Source: Monarcha castaneiventris obscurior
Lineage: Eukaryota > Chordata > Aves > Passeriformes > Monarchidae
Assembly (NCBI GenBank): GCA_026261815.1
Contig: JAMPIT010000230.1
Location: forward strand, 7,315,001-7,379,000
Direction of reading: 5' to 3'
Length of the DNA stretch: 64,000 nucleotides
Below, one piece after another: positions 42,001 to 57,000 of the stretch (position 1 is the stretch's first letter; each line of letters begins with the position of its first letter). Under the pieces are notes generated by a model. That model worked only from the letters and a program-made list of their open reading frames with translations. It had not been told where the DNA came from and made no database searches. The position numbers were made by a program, and so were the translations under genes.

Positions 42001-45000
42001 CAGGAAATTAAAAACCTGCTCAGTGCTCAGCACCAGTGATGTCTACTGCCCATTCACCTCCTCTCTGAACTTAAAAGCAAGAGCTCATTCCAAAGGAGCA
42101 AAGGCCTGCACAGCCTAGGGCAGGGAAACGCATCTAAGGGAAAGACACCTGGTACTCCTTGGTATAAAGCTGGGAACAGGCTGATGCAGCTGAATGAAGG
42201 GCTCTCTGAAGTCCTGGAGTTCACAGAAAGACAACTAACCTGGACAGGGTAAGGGTCTGATGGATTACTTTCAGCTGTTTTAAACTAATAATGAGGTGGC
42301 TGAAAGTCAACCACATTCTTGGCCTCATGTCCTTCTTCCTGTAATGTTCTGTTGGAAAGCTAATTGAAAATCTAGTTAAATTTCACTTGGGCAGTGTATT
42401 TAAGAATTTGTGGCAGGAAGTATTTTACTTAATGCTATTTTAGCGCTTTACATGTTTATACTGCATGTTCTAACATGTGAAACAATTATAATTGGCTGCA
42501 GAAATACGAACTTAAAAACAAAGTCCTTACTGTTCAAGGTACAATTTTTGGAGAACTCTGCCAAAACAGACAATGCCTACACCATTTACTGTGTGCTACA
42601 GCACTCCTGACAGGAGTCTGCTGGTTAAGTCTTATGAGAGGCTGAGGGAGCTGGGGAGGCTCAGCCTGGAGAAAAGGAGGCTCAGAGGGGAACTTATCGC
42701 TCCCTACAGCTCTCTGAAAGGAGGCTGTAGCTAGGTGGGTCTCTTCTCCCAAGTAACAAGTGACAGGACAAGAAGAAATGGCCCCAAGTTGTGCCAGGGG
42801 AGGTTTAGATTGGATATTAGGAAAAATTTCTTCATGCAAAGGGTCATGGAAGCATTGGAAGAGACTGGCCTGGGAAGAGGCTGAGACACCATGCTTGGGT
42901 ATTTAGAAGAGCTATGGAAGTGGCACAGGGACACGGTTTAATGAAGGCTTGGCAGTGCTGGGTTAATGTTTGGATTCAATGATCTTAAAGGTCTTTTCCA
43001 ACCTGAACACCCCTGTGATTGTATATACATAAGGCTTAGCAGTTTTAGTAGCATTCAGCAGTTTTAGTGGAATTTATCTGGTTTTTTTCTAGGCACAAAT
43101 CCTTCAGGTTCAAGGAGCATTTCCAGATGATTATTGAGAGTCTATGAATGGTTACAACGTGCCTGTGAGCCAAGAACAACCTGCAGAATGCCATAATTCT
43201 CTTTAAACAGACTACTTAAGAATATGATTTTCCTTGATGGCAATTCCACTTAATTCTCACATTTTAATAATTTTATACTTACAATGGCATTTTTACATTT
43301 TTATTTACATAACTTGCTTTTGCATTTCAATTTACTTAATTTAAAATTAGATAAAATTACAGTGATGGGAGCCATAAAGCATTCTGACATTAAATCATTA
43401 CTCTAAAAATTCATCTTGTATGTCTTCCTTGGACACAAACAAATTGCAAACTATACATATCATGTAGAAGTTAAATATGTAGATTCATACTTGAATAATC
43501 GTCTCTTTTTTTTTTTTTTCCAAATTACTACATATACACATCCAGGGGGTCTATTTCCACTGGTGTAACACATACCTTCGAATAGCAACAGTGAGAGCTT
43601 CTGGTGAACTAGCACAGGGACAAATGACCTCCTGCCTTAGACCCTTACTTTGGAAGACATTGAGAAATGCATCACAGGAAGAAATGGACCCTGGGGTAAA
43701 GAAAAAAAAAACCAGACGAAATAAATAATTTGATTGCCGAAGTGATGCGATTCGAGCTGCAAATTTACTATTTAATATATAGGTTTTTCAGGAGAAATAA
43801 TTTTAAAAGGATGCATGTACACTGGGAAATACGTCATAGCTGCTACAACTATATATATATATGCATATGCAGTTGTACATATGCATACAGGGAATAAAGA
43901 CTAATTTTTGAACTTGATGTTTTTTCATTATGCTTACATAGAAAAGCCATTACTGCTAGATTTACAGCATCAATTTCATTGCAGTATTCTTTTTTAGGAT
44001 GAGGGAAATTAAAGATTTAATTCAGAAATTCCAAGCAAACTACTGAACTACTGCAAACAAGCAGAACACCTGTACACATGTATCTTAAATAATACAGAGA
44101 AACAGCTCATGCTGTTAATTGTCATAAAGTGATTCAGATGTGCTTCTCTAGAGTAGCATAAGCATTCCCCTAAAATTCTCAGCTACTTCTGCATCTGAGA
44201 ATCATCATTCAGAGGAAATGTTCTGATCTTTTCTAGAGCTTAAGGTCTTCACTGCTTCAACTTTTATAGCTTCAGTCTTTATACATGACTATGATGTTAA
44301 ACAAAACTGGATTCAGGGCAACGTGCATTATATGGAACACCAAGTTTGCTTCAGGATGAGCTAATGAAAAACGTATTTTGAAAAAAATCCCAAATGAATT
44401 ACTGTTTCCACAAATGTCACACAGTTTGTAGTAGACAAACTGTGCATTTCGCAAATATTTTAGCTAAGACAGCTGAAGATTCAAACTTTAAATGCAAGAC
44501 AGAAAGCCCTTCCTGTTCTCTCCTGAAGTGGAGCAGCAGAGCTTACAGGGGTTGGCACCATCAGCCACTATCAGCATCCGCAGCGAGGAGAGGTTGATGT
44601 CCCTCTGGTCTCGATGTGCCACCAACGCCCAGTGCATGTCCCTGGACTTCACACAGGCAACTTTCGCTGCAACAACAATGACAAAATTACTAACACACCC
44701 TATAAAAGCTAGACAGATGGCATGTGTTATCAATTTGCACTTTGGATTTTGACTCTCAAGCAAACTTTTGTATATTCTTGTTCCTTACCTTTGTATTGAC
44801 AGACTTTTTGTATCCATGACAGTGGATTCACTTTCATTAAGGAGTATGGAATACTTATAACATGCATCATGTTCATGACACTCTGAAATCAAAATAATAA
44901 AAGGGTTTCAGACAAAAATTGTGGTAACATATTGTGTTATGGGCAGGGGCATCTATGCAAATCATTCTGTGCTTATTTTATTGTCAGTGCTGGCATTCAT

Positions 45001-48000
45001 CTTCTCCTATCTAGCTAACTACATTAAGATGAAAAAGACACCCCTTTTCCAGTGCTTTAATTAAGGATTAATGATTTAGACAAATCAGACTGTGATAAAT
45101 AGATGCTATAATATTAGCTTTCTGCAAATGTTAAAATAAGTGATATTAAAAGTAGCTTTTGTAAAAGTGGCTTTGTCACAAATAAATGCTATATAAGGTA
45201 GCTTTGTTGTGAAGATGTGGGGTTTTTAATACTTTTTTTCATTCAACCAAAAACTTAGAAATAGCTATGATTATGAACTATTTGCTTGGACTCCTGCTAC
45301 GGCATACCAACTATCAGCAACAGATAAGATAATATGCGTTGCCAAAAGGCTCATCCCCGCAGTGATCTGCTGGTTCTGGGAACTACCAGCGAGACGGGAG
45401 AAATGTATTCCATCTTTGAACTGTTCCTGGAAAGGGTTTTGAATATGTATAATTGTTTATGAATATGTAATAAGTCGATTTGTATGTAAAGGGGGTCTCC
45501 AAGATAGCAGGTGTGCTCTTGGCTGAGCGCCAAAGCACCCAGCACTGTGACTTTTGCTGTATTATCTTTGTCCCTTATTGCTCTTTATTAAACTTTTCAA
45601 TCCTAACAGGAGAGTGAACCTCATTTTTCACAAGACCATAACTTTTAAGCAGTACTGAAAAGAAACATTTTCTTTCTATTCATACTTAAAGAGATTCACT
45701 CTACATACAAAAAAATCTAAAAAACCATTGGGTGAAGAACGTCTGCATGTTTGCTGTGTAGGTTAATATTATCCCTAAGCCTGGTAAACTGCCATATATC
45801 TGAACACTGTACTAAAAAGCTCAAGCAGTAAGATATCTGTCTACAGAAATCCATCTCTGGGAAGACTAAAAGCATACCAATGGTAGTGGGACACAAATTA
45901 TTTAAAAGACAGTAGACAAAGAAATTGAAGTCCTAGACTAAGCAGAGATCAATTAATTTTAACAGAAAATAAATGAAGGAGGTTTTAGACCCTCTCTGGG
46001 TGACCTAATTCCAGTGTTTTCAACAAGGTCATGAAAAGTTCCAGGAAGTTTAGAAAAAGCAGCTGAGTGAAACCAATGACAAATCCAAAACTGATCTCTC
46101 AGTCTGAGCCCATCAATTGCATCAGTGACTTCTCAGTGTTAAACAAACAGCCTGTACATGAGCTGCTGCTTTACTTCTGTTACCATTTTGAAATATTTCT
46201 TGAGGGCAACATGCCTCCCCTCACAGTAGCTCAGGTTAAATACAGTATTTGTTTTGGAAAACCTAGGTTTAAGAAAGGTTAAGTGTCCCAGTGGATTAGT
46301 CATCTAAACACTTGGAAACTGCAAAAGATAGTTCTCCTTTCAGTCTGGCACAAGCATAGGTACAGGAAAAGCACTTACAGGCAAGTACTGAAAAAAATGA
46401 AGCTCAGAGCAAGATTAATAGCAAAGGAAGGCACAGAAAAGCTCTGTTAGACACTTGCTTTCAACCAGTGATAAAGATGGTTTTTTAACATGAGATACTT
46501 ATGGGTGTTAAGCCTAATCGTTTCTGCTTCAGAAATGTTATTACTGCACTTTGACAGTAAGAACAGTATAACACTGCATGGGAAAAACAGATCACTGGGA
46601 ATCATAGGGACCCCCAAAATCATGGGATCCCCAAACAATGACCCTTCAACACTTGACATCTGTTCTTAAAAGGATCAGTGAATAGTAAACATTTTGTCAG
46701 TCACTGATTGATTGCAACAGCACCTTTAGAAGCAATCCTTAAACATGTCAGTTGTCTCCCATGTCAACTGAGGAAGACATTCCAGCATCAAGTAGAAAAT
46801 GAATGCAATTTAAAGTATTGGGAATGCTTTAATGTTAGCAAAAACTTCTGTTGGTGGGAGTTTTGATAGGGGAGCTAGTCAGGAGCAATAGAACTATGCC
46901 AGTGGATCATATCCCTACAGAGGCAAGAACTAATTTGATTTGTTTCTGCTATAAAGTTTGATGTCAAAATCACATATTGGTGAGATAACATGATAAGAAT
47001 GGGACCACAGTATTTGACATGATACATAAAAATACTCTGAAATCTTTGCCATGCTCTTTATGGGTAAATGCGCTAGGAGAAGATCATGGGTTTAAATCAC
47101 ATTTAGTTTGCTTTCAAAGCAGAAAAAAATTGTATTAGAAGAAACTGTAGGACATCCCAGTTTGTGACAGCAATAAGCATATTAGGTTAGTTGATTTTCA
47201 AATATTCACAGAGAATAAGAACACATACTTACTGTAAGAATTCCATGCCATAAACCAACATCCTTCTTGAAATCTAGTACATTCACAATTGTTTCAGCTG
47301 TCCAATGAAAACAAAGCAGAATTTATTTTTTAGAACATGGCATTGACCCAAAGCAAACCCACTCAAAGGAAGGAAGCTTCAGTATAACATGACTGATGAC
47401 CTCAAAGGTTAACCTTCAAAGTAAATCTCCACTGCAGGATTTATATTGGTTAAGACATTATTTGTACCTCTCCTATAGATATTTTAAACATGAACATATT
47501 TCCTAAAACAAATGAAAAAAGAATCATGTTTTTAAACCTAGAAGCCTTAGGCACCGAACTATGTAAAACATAAGATAGGAGACTGATGAGAAATAAATTA
47601 CAACTCCCACTTGATTTTAAGGATGATGCAAGGGGAGTGCACTCCATACCTTCTGTGTATCCACATGCCTGGGTCAGAGCTTGGCAGTGTGTCAGCAGTG
47701 CAATCCTTGTCACAGTTACCCCAAGCACACTTCCATCTTTACATGTTTTGTACTAAAATGAAATAAGTAGGGAAAGTCAATGTGAAATAATTGCCCGCTT
47801 TCCATTATTTAATAGCTATGTTTAAAGTGTTTCCTCTGCAGGTGAATGATGGACACATCTAATGACTCTATTTTAAGAAGGCAGCAGTACTGGGGAGTTT
47901 TGGAGGCATTTCTTTGTTAAAATGCAATTTTTTTTCAGATAGGCTTTCTCTTTTGACTGAAGCTTCCCAGACTTGATATCTGAAATCCATGTGTTGTTTG

Positions 48001-51000
48001 AAAACAGGCATTATGGAAACATAATTCTAACAATTCTGATCATGTCAATGACTAATGGACTGGCTAGATTTAGCAGAGAATAACCTAGTTCAGTCTGTTC
48101 AGTGTTTACATGTTAGATTTTATAGGCCAGCCACTAAACCCAAGCTTCTCCCTTCTGCATCTTGTAAGGCATATGATAAGAACTGATTGCAGAATCCTTG
48201 CTGGGTGCTGTGATAAAAATCTATATGTATGCAGTCTGAAAGACACAAACTCTGATAGAAGAATATGAGACTCATGAGAAAGTAGCAGAAAAGAGGCAGG
48301 AGGCCATTGGTGATTACTGAAAAAATTTTTGTAACTTTATGCAAGAGTCTGAGAACTATCAGTGGCAGATAATAAATTAAACATTTATCTTTCTCCATGT
48401 TATAGATAATCAGCAAGATTGAGAATGAAGACATCTCTGCTTCTCTAGCCCAGTATCCTGATTGCACGAAGACAGGAAACACCTTTGGTCCATTCACTTG
48501 CACTTAGTTCCTTTGAAGAATCATTTCAATTCAATACTAACATCACTGAATTCAAAGCATTTGAGTCTGTGCAGAAGGGGAGAAAATTATGGGGGGAAAA
48601 AAAGGAGGAAAATTAAATTCAAAAGCATTGCTAACTTTGCCTTCCTGATGCTGTTCTGTTGTGGGGAATGTGAGTCATAAAGCAGTAAGTGACAGGCAAG
48701 CATTTTAACAAGAAATTATTTCCCTTTCAAAGGGTTTGAAGGTTGTGATATGAGAACTGAAGGTTCACCATGAACCTTTTCTTCTATCCATCCGAAGACT
48801 AGTGGGCAAGCCCACACTGAACAGAACCAAGATTGGTCAAGGCAAATGGAATATAATACTGCAGCAGCCACATAAAACATTAATGTTAGAAACACCCAAA
48901 ATGCAACTTAACATTTCATTGATTTTTCTGAAATCAGTATTGGTTGAATTTATTAGAAAACATTACTTATTAACAGGCTAAAGCCAGGATGTTCTTTGCT
49001 TCTGTGACTATTGAATGAATAATGATGTTTACCTAATCCAGAAGTGCCATATGTAATGACTTGAGGAGAAGATGCATCTTCATTAACTCACCTCAATGTA
49101 AGCTGTGTCATTGTTGGCATCCTTGATGTGTGGGAACCAGTCACGAGGAGGCTTGGAGAGGTGTTTAGACTCTGTGACAAACCACAGCAGCTTTGGCCAG
49201 CCTGAGATACAAACAAAAGCCAGCTTTTGTTGAGTTTCTGCTGGATAAGACAAGACAAAAGCCTTCCCTGCCAGAGTTTTATTCTTGAAAGGTCTATGTC
49301 ACCATTACCTAAACATTGCTTCCTTTGAATCTCAATGTAGTCTGGGAGAGACGATTTTGCAGAACTGCTTTCTCAATGCAGCTACTGAGGTCTTTTTAGG
49401 CAGTCCCTGAGGGAATGGCTGGGCAGTTTAAGCTGTTACTGACCCAAGCAGTTTCACTGCCACTCCTCTGTCAGAAGTTACTGTCCCTACACTTCACTAA
49501 AGGAGTGAATCACATGAATACTTCTCACCTGCTACAGTCCTAAGTCTGTTGGCTTAGTTTTTGTGGCCACAGATTGTCTCAGCAGCCCGGCTGAGCCAGG
49601 ATTGGGAGCACTGGTGTTGCTCTCCATCCACGAGGCCGGCGCAGCCATCACTGCCTGCAGTGACACACCAGGACAGCGGCGTCCCAGCAGCCACAGCTGC
49701 TCCCATGGCAAGCAAGTGCTTCATCATGGGCCTGACCCTCACCCACAGCCACTAAACAAGTGCAATTACTTGTAGTAAATGACCAGTGAGAGCCACGATA
49801 AACTAGGGTTAGATTACCTTTAAACTGTGGTATTTCCCCTGTGGGGCTTTTAGGCAGTCCTTTATGGCATGCGTCGCTGGTCAAGGCCACAGTAACTCCA
49901 CAGCTTCCAAGCAAAAAGCCTATTTGTTGACTTCCTGCATCCTAAGAGATGACAAAATACACAGAATTGATTAGAAGTGATTACAGGCTGAAATAATTTT
50001 TGTCCTTGGGCACATTATCTTGAGAGGAAAACAGTCTCTTTCCATTAAATTCATTTCCTTTTAGGTGACTATCAAAACTCATCTGTATGTTGACAAAGGA
50101 ATTCCACAAGCTAGATACCCTCTTGTCTGAAGCAGCATAAATCATAAAGAGAGTGGAAGCCATCAGATGGCATCTGCCCTTGCATCTCTTCAGAAATGAC
50201 GAGTGGCTGGGAGGAATGTCTGATCTGACTAAGGGTTGTTCCATCCAGAGGATCCCTGGAGAAATGGCCAGACAGGGCCATGAAGTTCACCAAAGGCAAG
50301 TTCAAAGTCCTGTACCTGTGGAGGAGCAACCTCCTGTACCAGAATGGTCTGGAGACCAGCTTTTTGGTAAAGGACCTGGGGGCCCTGGTGGACACCAAAC
50401 TGAGTGTGAAGCAGAAATGTGCCCTGGCACGAGGAAGGCAAATGGCATCCTGAGCTGTGCAAGGCAATGCAGTGCCAGCAGGGTGAGGAAGGTGATCCTT
50501 CCCCTCAGCATCAGTGAGGCACATCTCCAGTGCTGGGACCAGTTCTGGGCTTCCAAGTGGAAGATATAGAGCTACTGGAGAGAGTCAGCAAAGGGCCATT
50601 AGAATAATTAAGGAACTGGAGCATCTCTCCTATGAGGAAAGAGTGAGAGCTGGGACTGCTCAGCCTCTAGAAGAGAATTCTTAGCGGGGGATCTAATCAA
50701 TGTGAGTGAACACCTGAAGGGAGGGTGTGAAGAAGACGGAGTCAGGTTCATTCCCTTCTTTGCCCAGTGACAGGACCAGGGGCAATGGACACAAACCAAA
50801 ACAGAGGAGATTCCCTCTGACTATCAGGAAACACTTTTTTACCGGGAGGGAGATTGGCACAAGGTGCCCATAGAGGTGGAGTTTCCATACCCGGAGATAT
50901 CCAAAAGCTACCATGGATATAGTCCTGGGCACCCTGTTCTAGGTGGCCATGTTTGAGCAGGGACCCTGGACTAGGTCACCCTAACACATCTCTGCCAACC

Positions 51001-54000
51001 CCAACCATTCTGTGGTTTTGTGACAATTCTAGGAAATGATATGGATTACAGATGCTTGCACCTGGAGAAAGCTTTCAACCTTTAAGATGTTAGGATGGGT
51101 GTACAGTGGTGAGAGTTTCCCTGTTAATGCTGATCTAACCTGATCTGTCAATAACCATTTCATTGAGTAGTTACAGGCACATTTCAGGAGCACTACATTC
51201 AGTCAAGTGCCCATTAGAGTATGCTCATCACATTTTACTTTCATCAAGGGGATAGAAGCAGTGAGATTAAGAAGTCATGTAATGATTTCCAAGCCTAGGC
51301 CATAGCTGTTCTTTAGGAGATGCTGTGCTCCTACAGCATTATGTCTGCTTTATGTATAGTGTCTTGCCATTACTCTTTTATGAACTTTCCATCTATCCAC
51401 TAGGCTGTTCAACAGAGCAAAGCCCTAGATGTAAATGCGCATTGAAGTATTAACCCTTTCTTCACAGAATAATTCTACTGAAAACTGCCTGAAGAGACTT
51501 AAAAGATGAAATTATAATATCTTTCAAATCAACCATAGAGCACACTCAACCATGGAAACAACCAGAAATACAGAACAGTTGCCTTAATCTATTGATTTAT
51601 TCAAAGCAAAATTGTATGATGGAGAGAAAGCCCCAGAGCCTAACTGCCTAATTCTTAATGCAATTTTTATGTATTCAAATAAAACCATCTAAAATGGAGA
51701 AGCAATGAGAACAGAGGAAAAGGAAAAGCTTACTTTTCCATACCACCTCAAAATATGTATATGGCAGCAATTATCAGACCTTTGATAGCTGAGCAAGCAA
51801 TGTGGGACAATTAACTGATCTGTCAAGTCTATGCTATATAACTTCTTCCATCCAGAATTACTGCATTTGCTTTTCCTTACTATAGCCAGAATGCTTATAA
51901 AACCAGAAAAAAAATGAAAAGGTATTTTTTCAGCAAGGCTTTTTAAACCTAAGCTTGTGTATCATCTGTCCCCATATAAAACCTGACAATGAGAGTATCC
52001 TTTGAACAACAGAGAATAATACTGGTGTCTCCATGAACAACACTTCGGGGAGCACGTTGTTGGCCCCACCACACCTGCACCAGTGGGGCTTCCAGGACTT
52101 ATTGGGCTTTGTCAATGATTAATTACTGTCCTCACTGACTCTCATGTCATCTGGTCCACACCTGTGCTGTCAAACCTATGGGACAAGCACTTAGCCAGAT
52201 CCAGTCCTGGTTCCACATGAGGATGAGACCTTCTGTCTCCACTCTTGGAGTCTACTCAAAAGAAGGAAATGTGGGTGCCTGAGCAGTGCAGGAGAGATGG
52301 CTCTCCCTGAGGGTCCCTCGGAAGGAATGGCAGGAAGAGGAAGGCTGGAGCACTCCACGGAGAACACCACTCCTTGGTCAAGACACAGCTTCTGAGACCC
52401 GCTACTCTATTATCTATAAAGGGAGGTCATGAGTTCCTTAAAATATCAGATTCATACTATCATTGCTCAAAATTTCCCATTAAATTTAATCTAATAAATA
52501 TTTACTAATATATGTATGAATTTCTAACTACCAATTAAAGAAAGGCATATAAATTTTATAATTGAAGGGAGACTGCATTGATCTCAGTTTTAAAATACAA
52601 TGTGGTTGTAACTGTATATCCTATAAAAGACTGCTACAAACTGTTTCACCACTATATCAAGAAAATGCTAATTCTCAAGCAAGGAAATTCCATTTAATGC
52701 AGAAGTTTGCAAGCAGAAATTAACCTAACAAATTCTATTAAGAAATCTAACATAAGGAAACCCAGTAGAAAGTGTGGACCTTAGAGCATCAGCATACCAT
52801 GTCCCTGGGGGATGCATGCTACAAAATCATCTGTCAAACTCTTCTTACAGCAAAACAAAACAATGGGGAAAAGAAACTTGTTTTAACAGTGTAGAGTTTT
52901 TCAGAAAACACAAGAAAGAATGACTATGCTTTCCCTTAGTGCAGTATCAACTATCTTAGAGTATGTCCACATAAATATTAATCATTCATTTGTAGCAGTT
53001 CACACACATACATAGATTTCTTAATACAATCTATGCACGTCACTGTTTGTAATAGCAGACTGCTTTACGTCAGGACAACCCACCTCAAAGAGCATTAAAA
53101 TCTTCACCCCATTCTTTTCTGCACAGATATTCTTTCAACTGTAAGGAAAACATGACTGAACAATTGTGTGATGTAACACTGCCACAATAGATTGGAAGAA
53201 TTTCACCAGGCATGGGCAGTGTGTTTTACAGACTTTCAAATCCCATGCCATGCTTTGGTGGCCACACTAAATCCTGCCTCGCAAGAAAAAGGCAAATCAA
53301 GATGCTGAAGCAGAGGTGCTGTGGCAGACACTGTTCTCAAGGGCCATAGGAGCTCCAGCTGAGGATTCTGCAGTATGAACACAATGAAGCTTTCTGGAAC
53401 TCTCCTACTCAGTGTCCATTGATTTCACCTTCAGTCTCTCACACCCTATAACTAGTTATCCTCACCTTCTGCCTGCTTCTGGTGGCTCCATCCTGACCCA
53501 GAATCTAAAAGTACTGCAGAGAACAGAGACATAAAGAAGGGATCAACATCCCTTGCCCCATGCAGGTGCTTCTGTGATAACTGCTGCCCCACAGAACTTG
53601 TTTCTAACTACTCAAATGCTGTTGAGATGCTACAGTGACAGCCACCAGGTGGAAGATCTGAAACCTTTACACATCCCCCAGACACACCACAATGTTACCT
53701 ACATACTCAACCATATAAGCACAACAGTCTTTGCTGTTCCTTACACCTCAGCATGACAGGCCCAGAACAGTAAGGACCTTGGGCAAAACTTGTGTTTGAA
53801 AAATGAAGTTTGAGTTAAAAGTGCAGTCCTTTGCCTGAAACAGTCAAAGCTTCCATGTGGGCCACAAAAAAGGCTACTCACTTTAAAGGGAATGATTATT
53901 TCAGATTTCACAGACAAGCTATCGGCCTGCCTTTTGAGTAATGTGAAATGAATGGGTGCAATGGTGAAAACTACCCTGTAAGTAGCAAAAAGACACAAAC

Positions 54001-57000
54001 AAATAATCTTCCACAAAAAACCCCCTAAATTCTCTTCCCCTCTTAAACAAAATCAATCTCCTGCCTGAGAAGGGAATAGATTTTCAGGACACACTGGTTT
54101 GTGAGAGGTGTTACTTGCTATTTCGGTAATTTATGCTCATCTGCTACTTGGCAACCCCCCACTTTCCACGAGCACTTTATTTTGCTGAATCTTGTGGGGG
54201 TAGGAAAAAGCCCAGGAAGCCAGTGGAGACCAGGTGATACAACTCAACACAGACCCAACTGCAGACAGGGGCTCACTGACTTGCCAGAGATGCTCATTGT
54301 CAAATCCTCCACAATTCACAGTTTGAAATGACACACAATGCAGGCAGAAGGCAAAACACAGAGCTGAGGTATTGTAGCATGAGGCCTGAGACCAATTGCT
54401 GACTTTGGAACTATGATTTTACATTTCTTGAAGGCACAGCACTTGCTGGGGTATGAAAAATGAGGTGTGCATAGCTTTAGACTATGTCTGCACACACCTA
54501 GAGAGATCAATCTTTCAGATGAAGCAAGCTGGAAATCCTCTCTGCTGTAGGCAGCCATTCAAAGTTCTCTAAAGACTTTTATTAAAGGTTCCCTAAAGGT
54601 TTTCACCAGTACCTGGAGGCAAATTGTCTTCTTCCTGCTGCAGAGAGCGATAATTCATTGTCAGGATAAAAAAATCCCACGTGTGGTTGCATTTCAGCAT
54701 GCTGTTAATGTCATTTCTATAATGCTTTGTGAGAGTATCTGTGTGAAGGAAAACAATTATGATCCTGTCTCCGCGAGTGAGAGTGCATGTCCTTATCTAA
54801 TAAGGAAGGAAGGAAGAGACAGTCTGTGCAAAGGTTGGCCTGATAAAGGTTACTTCTGTTCACTTGCAAATCCCAGACTGCTTTCAAAATGAGAATTATG
54901 TGGTGGAGCATCACAGACTGAACTAATCTTGTTTTCTGTTACAATGCTTATTTGAGCTCCAGTGCCCTCACCATAACAAAAATTTGCTGGTAAAGAACAA
55001 ATAGGGCAATGATCATATATAAAGGCCAAGCACCACCAGTTCTGAGCCAAAAGTGAAAACGCACCAATGAAACCCTCTTTTTCAAAAAACACAAAGACCT
55101 CAGTAAAAATTAGGCACAGTGCAGACAAAATGTTCATAACCAGCTTTAAGACGAAGACATTAGTTGTCTCCTCAGACAACAGCTTTGGTATCTGCCTGCA
55201 ATTTGCATGTGAAATCTGCAACAGTGAGCATCTTAATCTCCAAAAATCTTAATCAAAGCAAGACAATGGTTATTTTTGGAAGGGGACACTGCATGAAATG
55301 TGATATTTTCTATAGGAAACTACAATTTCCTAAACTTGAAAATGTAACAAGGAAACACAAACTTTAAAGGATGTAAGATTCACTGTGGCAAACTGAGCAA
55401 GGAATTCTTAGTGCTTCACTGCTGAAGTGTATGAAGAGGGATGGACAGGCACAAGGCTTACAGGGCCCAGAAGTCTGCATATGGGGCTCAGGTGCAGCTC
55501 AGGGAACTTAGATTCTTTGGAAGGACTGGAAGACTATGCCACTGAAAAGAATATATAAAACATTTTATACATATTTCAAATCCAGGGGAGAAAGATGCAT
55601 TGTCAAAAGATGTTCAAAAGCACGTAGAGCTCCAGTGTTTCTGGCACACTACAGCCCTACCATGAGTAAACGTGAGAGAAAGCAAAGCTCATTTTATCCC
55701 TGAAACACTAGGAAAGATGTCAAGGTGTATTTCCTTCAGACTATAATTCTTCTTTTAAAGAAAAGATATGACCAGGACAATTTCACTGGGACAATTTCAG
55801 GGAGGTATATATACTTCCCTGGATACTGTTGAAGCTTTAATAACATTTCAGGATTAAATAAAAAGATCTGAAAAAAACAGTTTTACCCTATATGAAGCAT
55901 CCTTTAAAAAAAAACCCCAAATGTCCTGGAGTGGGTATCTCCAGATTTCCTATGACAACACACAGGCAAAATTCTTCCAATCATACTGTGAGAGCCAGCA
56001 TCTGGAAGAGCACAGAAATGCCTGCTGAAAGCACACACAGCATTAAATCCAACAGGCTAGGAAGTAGCATTTTAAGTGAGAAACTAATTTTTACATGCTT
56101 TCATGTCACACACACCCTGCTACAAATTCTGCCTATGATAAGGAGGCCATGAAGATCTGTGAGGGATAGCTTTCTTCCTAGGTTCACAGCATGTGACTGA
56201 GCATAACTATGAATGTGCTTGGAGGACAAAAATGTTATTTTTAGATTAAAACTGATTAGCTCCCCTGACTGTGACAGAGCAGAATAATAATATTTTTCAT
56301 GGCGCCAATCAAATGGAAAAAAACATTGACCTAAAAAACATAAAGAAAAAGAAATCAAAACCGTATTTTAAAATCTTTTCATAAGGGACACAGTAAATCA
56401 CTGTTTGAACTAGAACTTGACATGTTGAAACTCCCATCTCATCTACTTTGATGGCACATTCTATGACATACAGCTTGCAATTCACATCATATCACACATA
56501 CAATGAAAGAGTTTGTAATACTCCAGCTTCAGACAAGATTAACAAAAGTGGCAGTTCCGAAGGAAGAGATGTTGTATAGGACACATTATTTGCTAATGTT
56601 TGGGAAACACAAGCAAATTGGGAGAAAGGGACACTATTCTGAGAAAATAGAGCCTGTAAGCCAAGGGATGAGGACTAGCTACAACAATTTTGTGAAGTGT
56701 TAATGATAAAGGCACTGAAACAGTATTAAATGTAGGGAAAGGAGGAGAAATAAAAATGCTGCTTGTTCTATTGTTACAATGAATGCAGAACTCCTGACTG
56801 CTGCTTTTAGAATGAAAAGTTGGGATTTCAGTTTTTAATTTTAGATCTGGTGTCCCAAGTCTAAAGAGGCAACACCATGCTGCATGAATTCCAATTTCCA
56901 CTTTTTCTTTGCCAAACACTAGGAAGCATTCTGGGAATAAAATTGGACAATGCTGCATGGTTGCTGGATGTTCAGACAATCCATGCCAGATGCCAGGTCA

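Noticed and set aside
50153..50569. 138-codon plus-strand open frame as a possible gene
   Set aside because: It lies mostly in the CR1 3' fragment and reads the dead reverse-transcriptase region in mixed frames.
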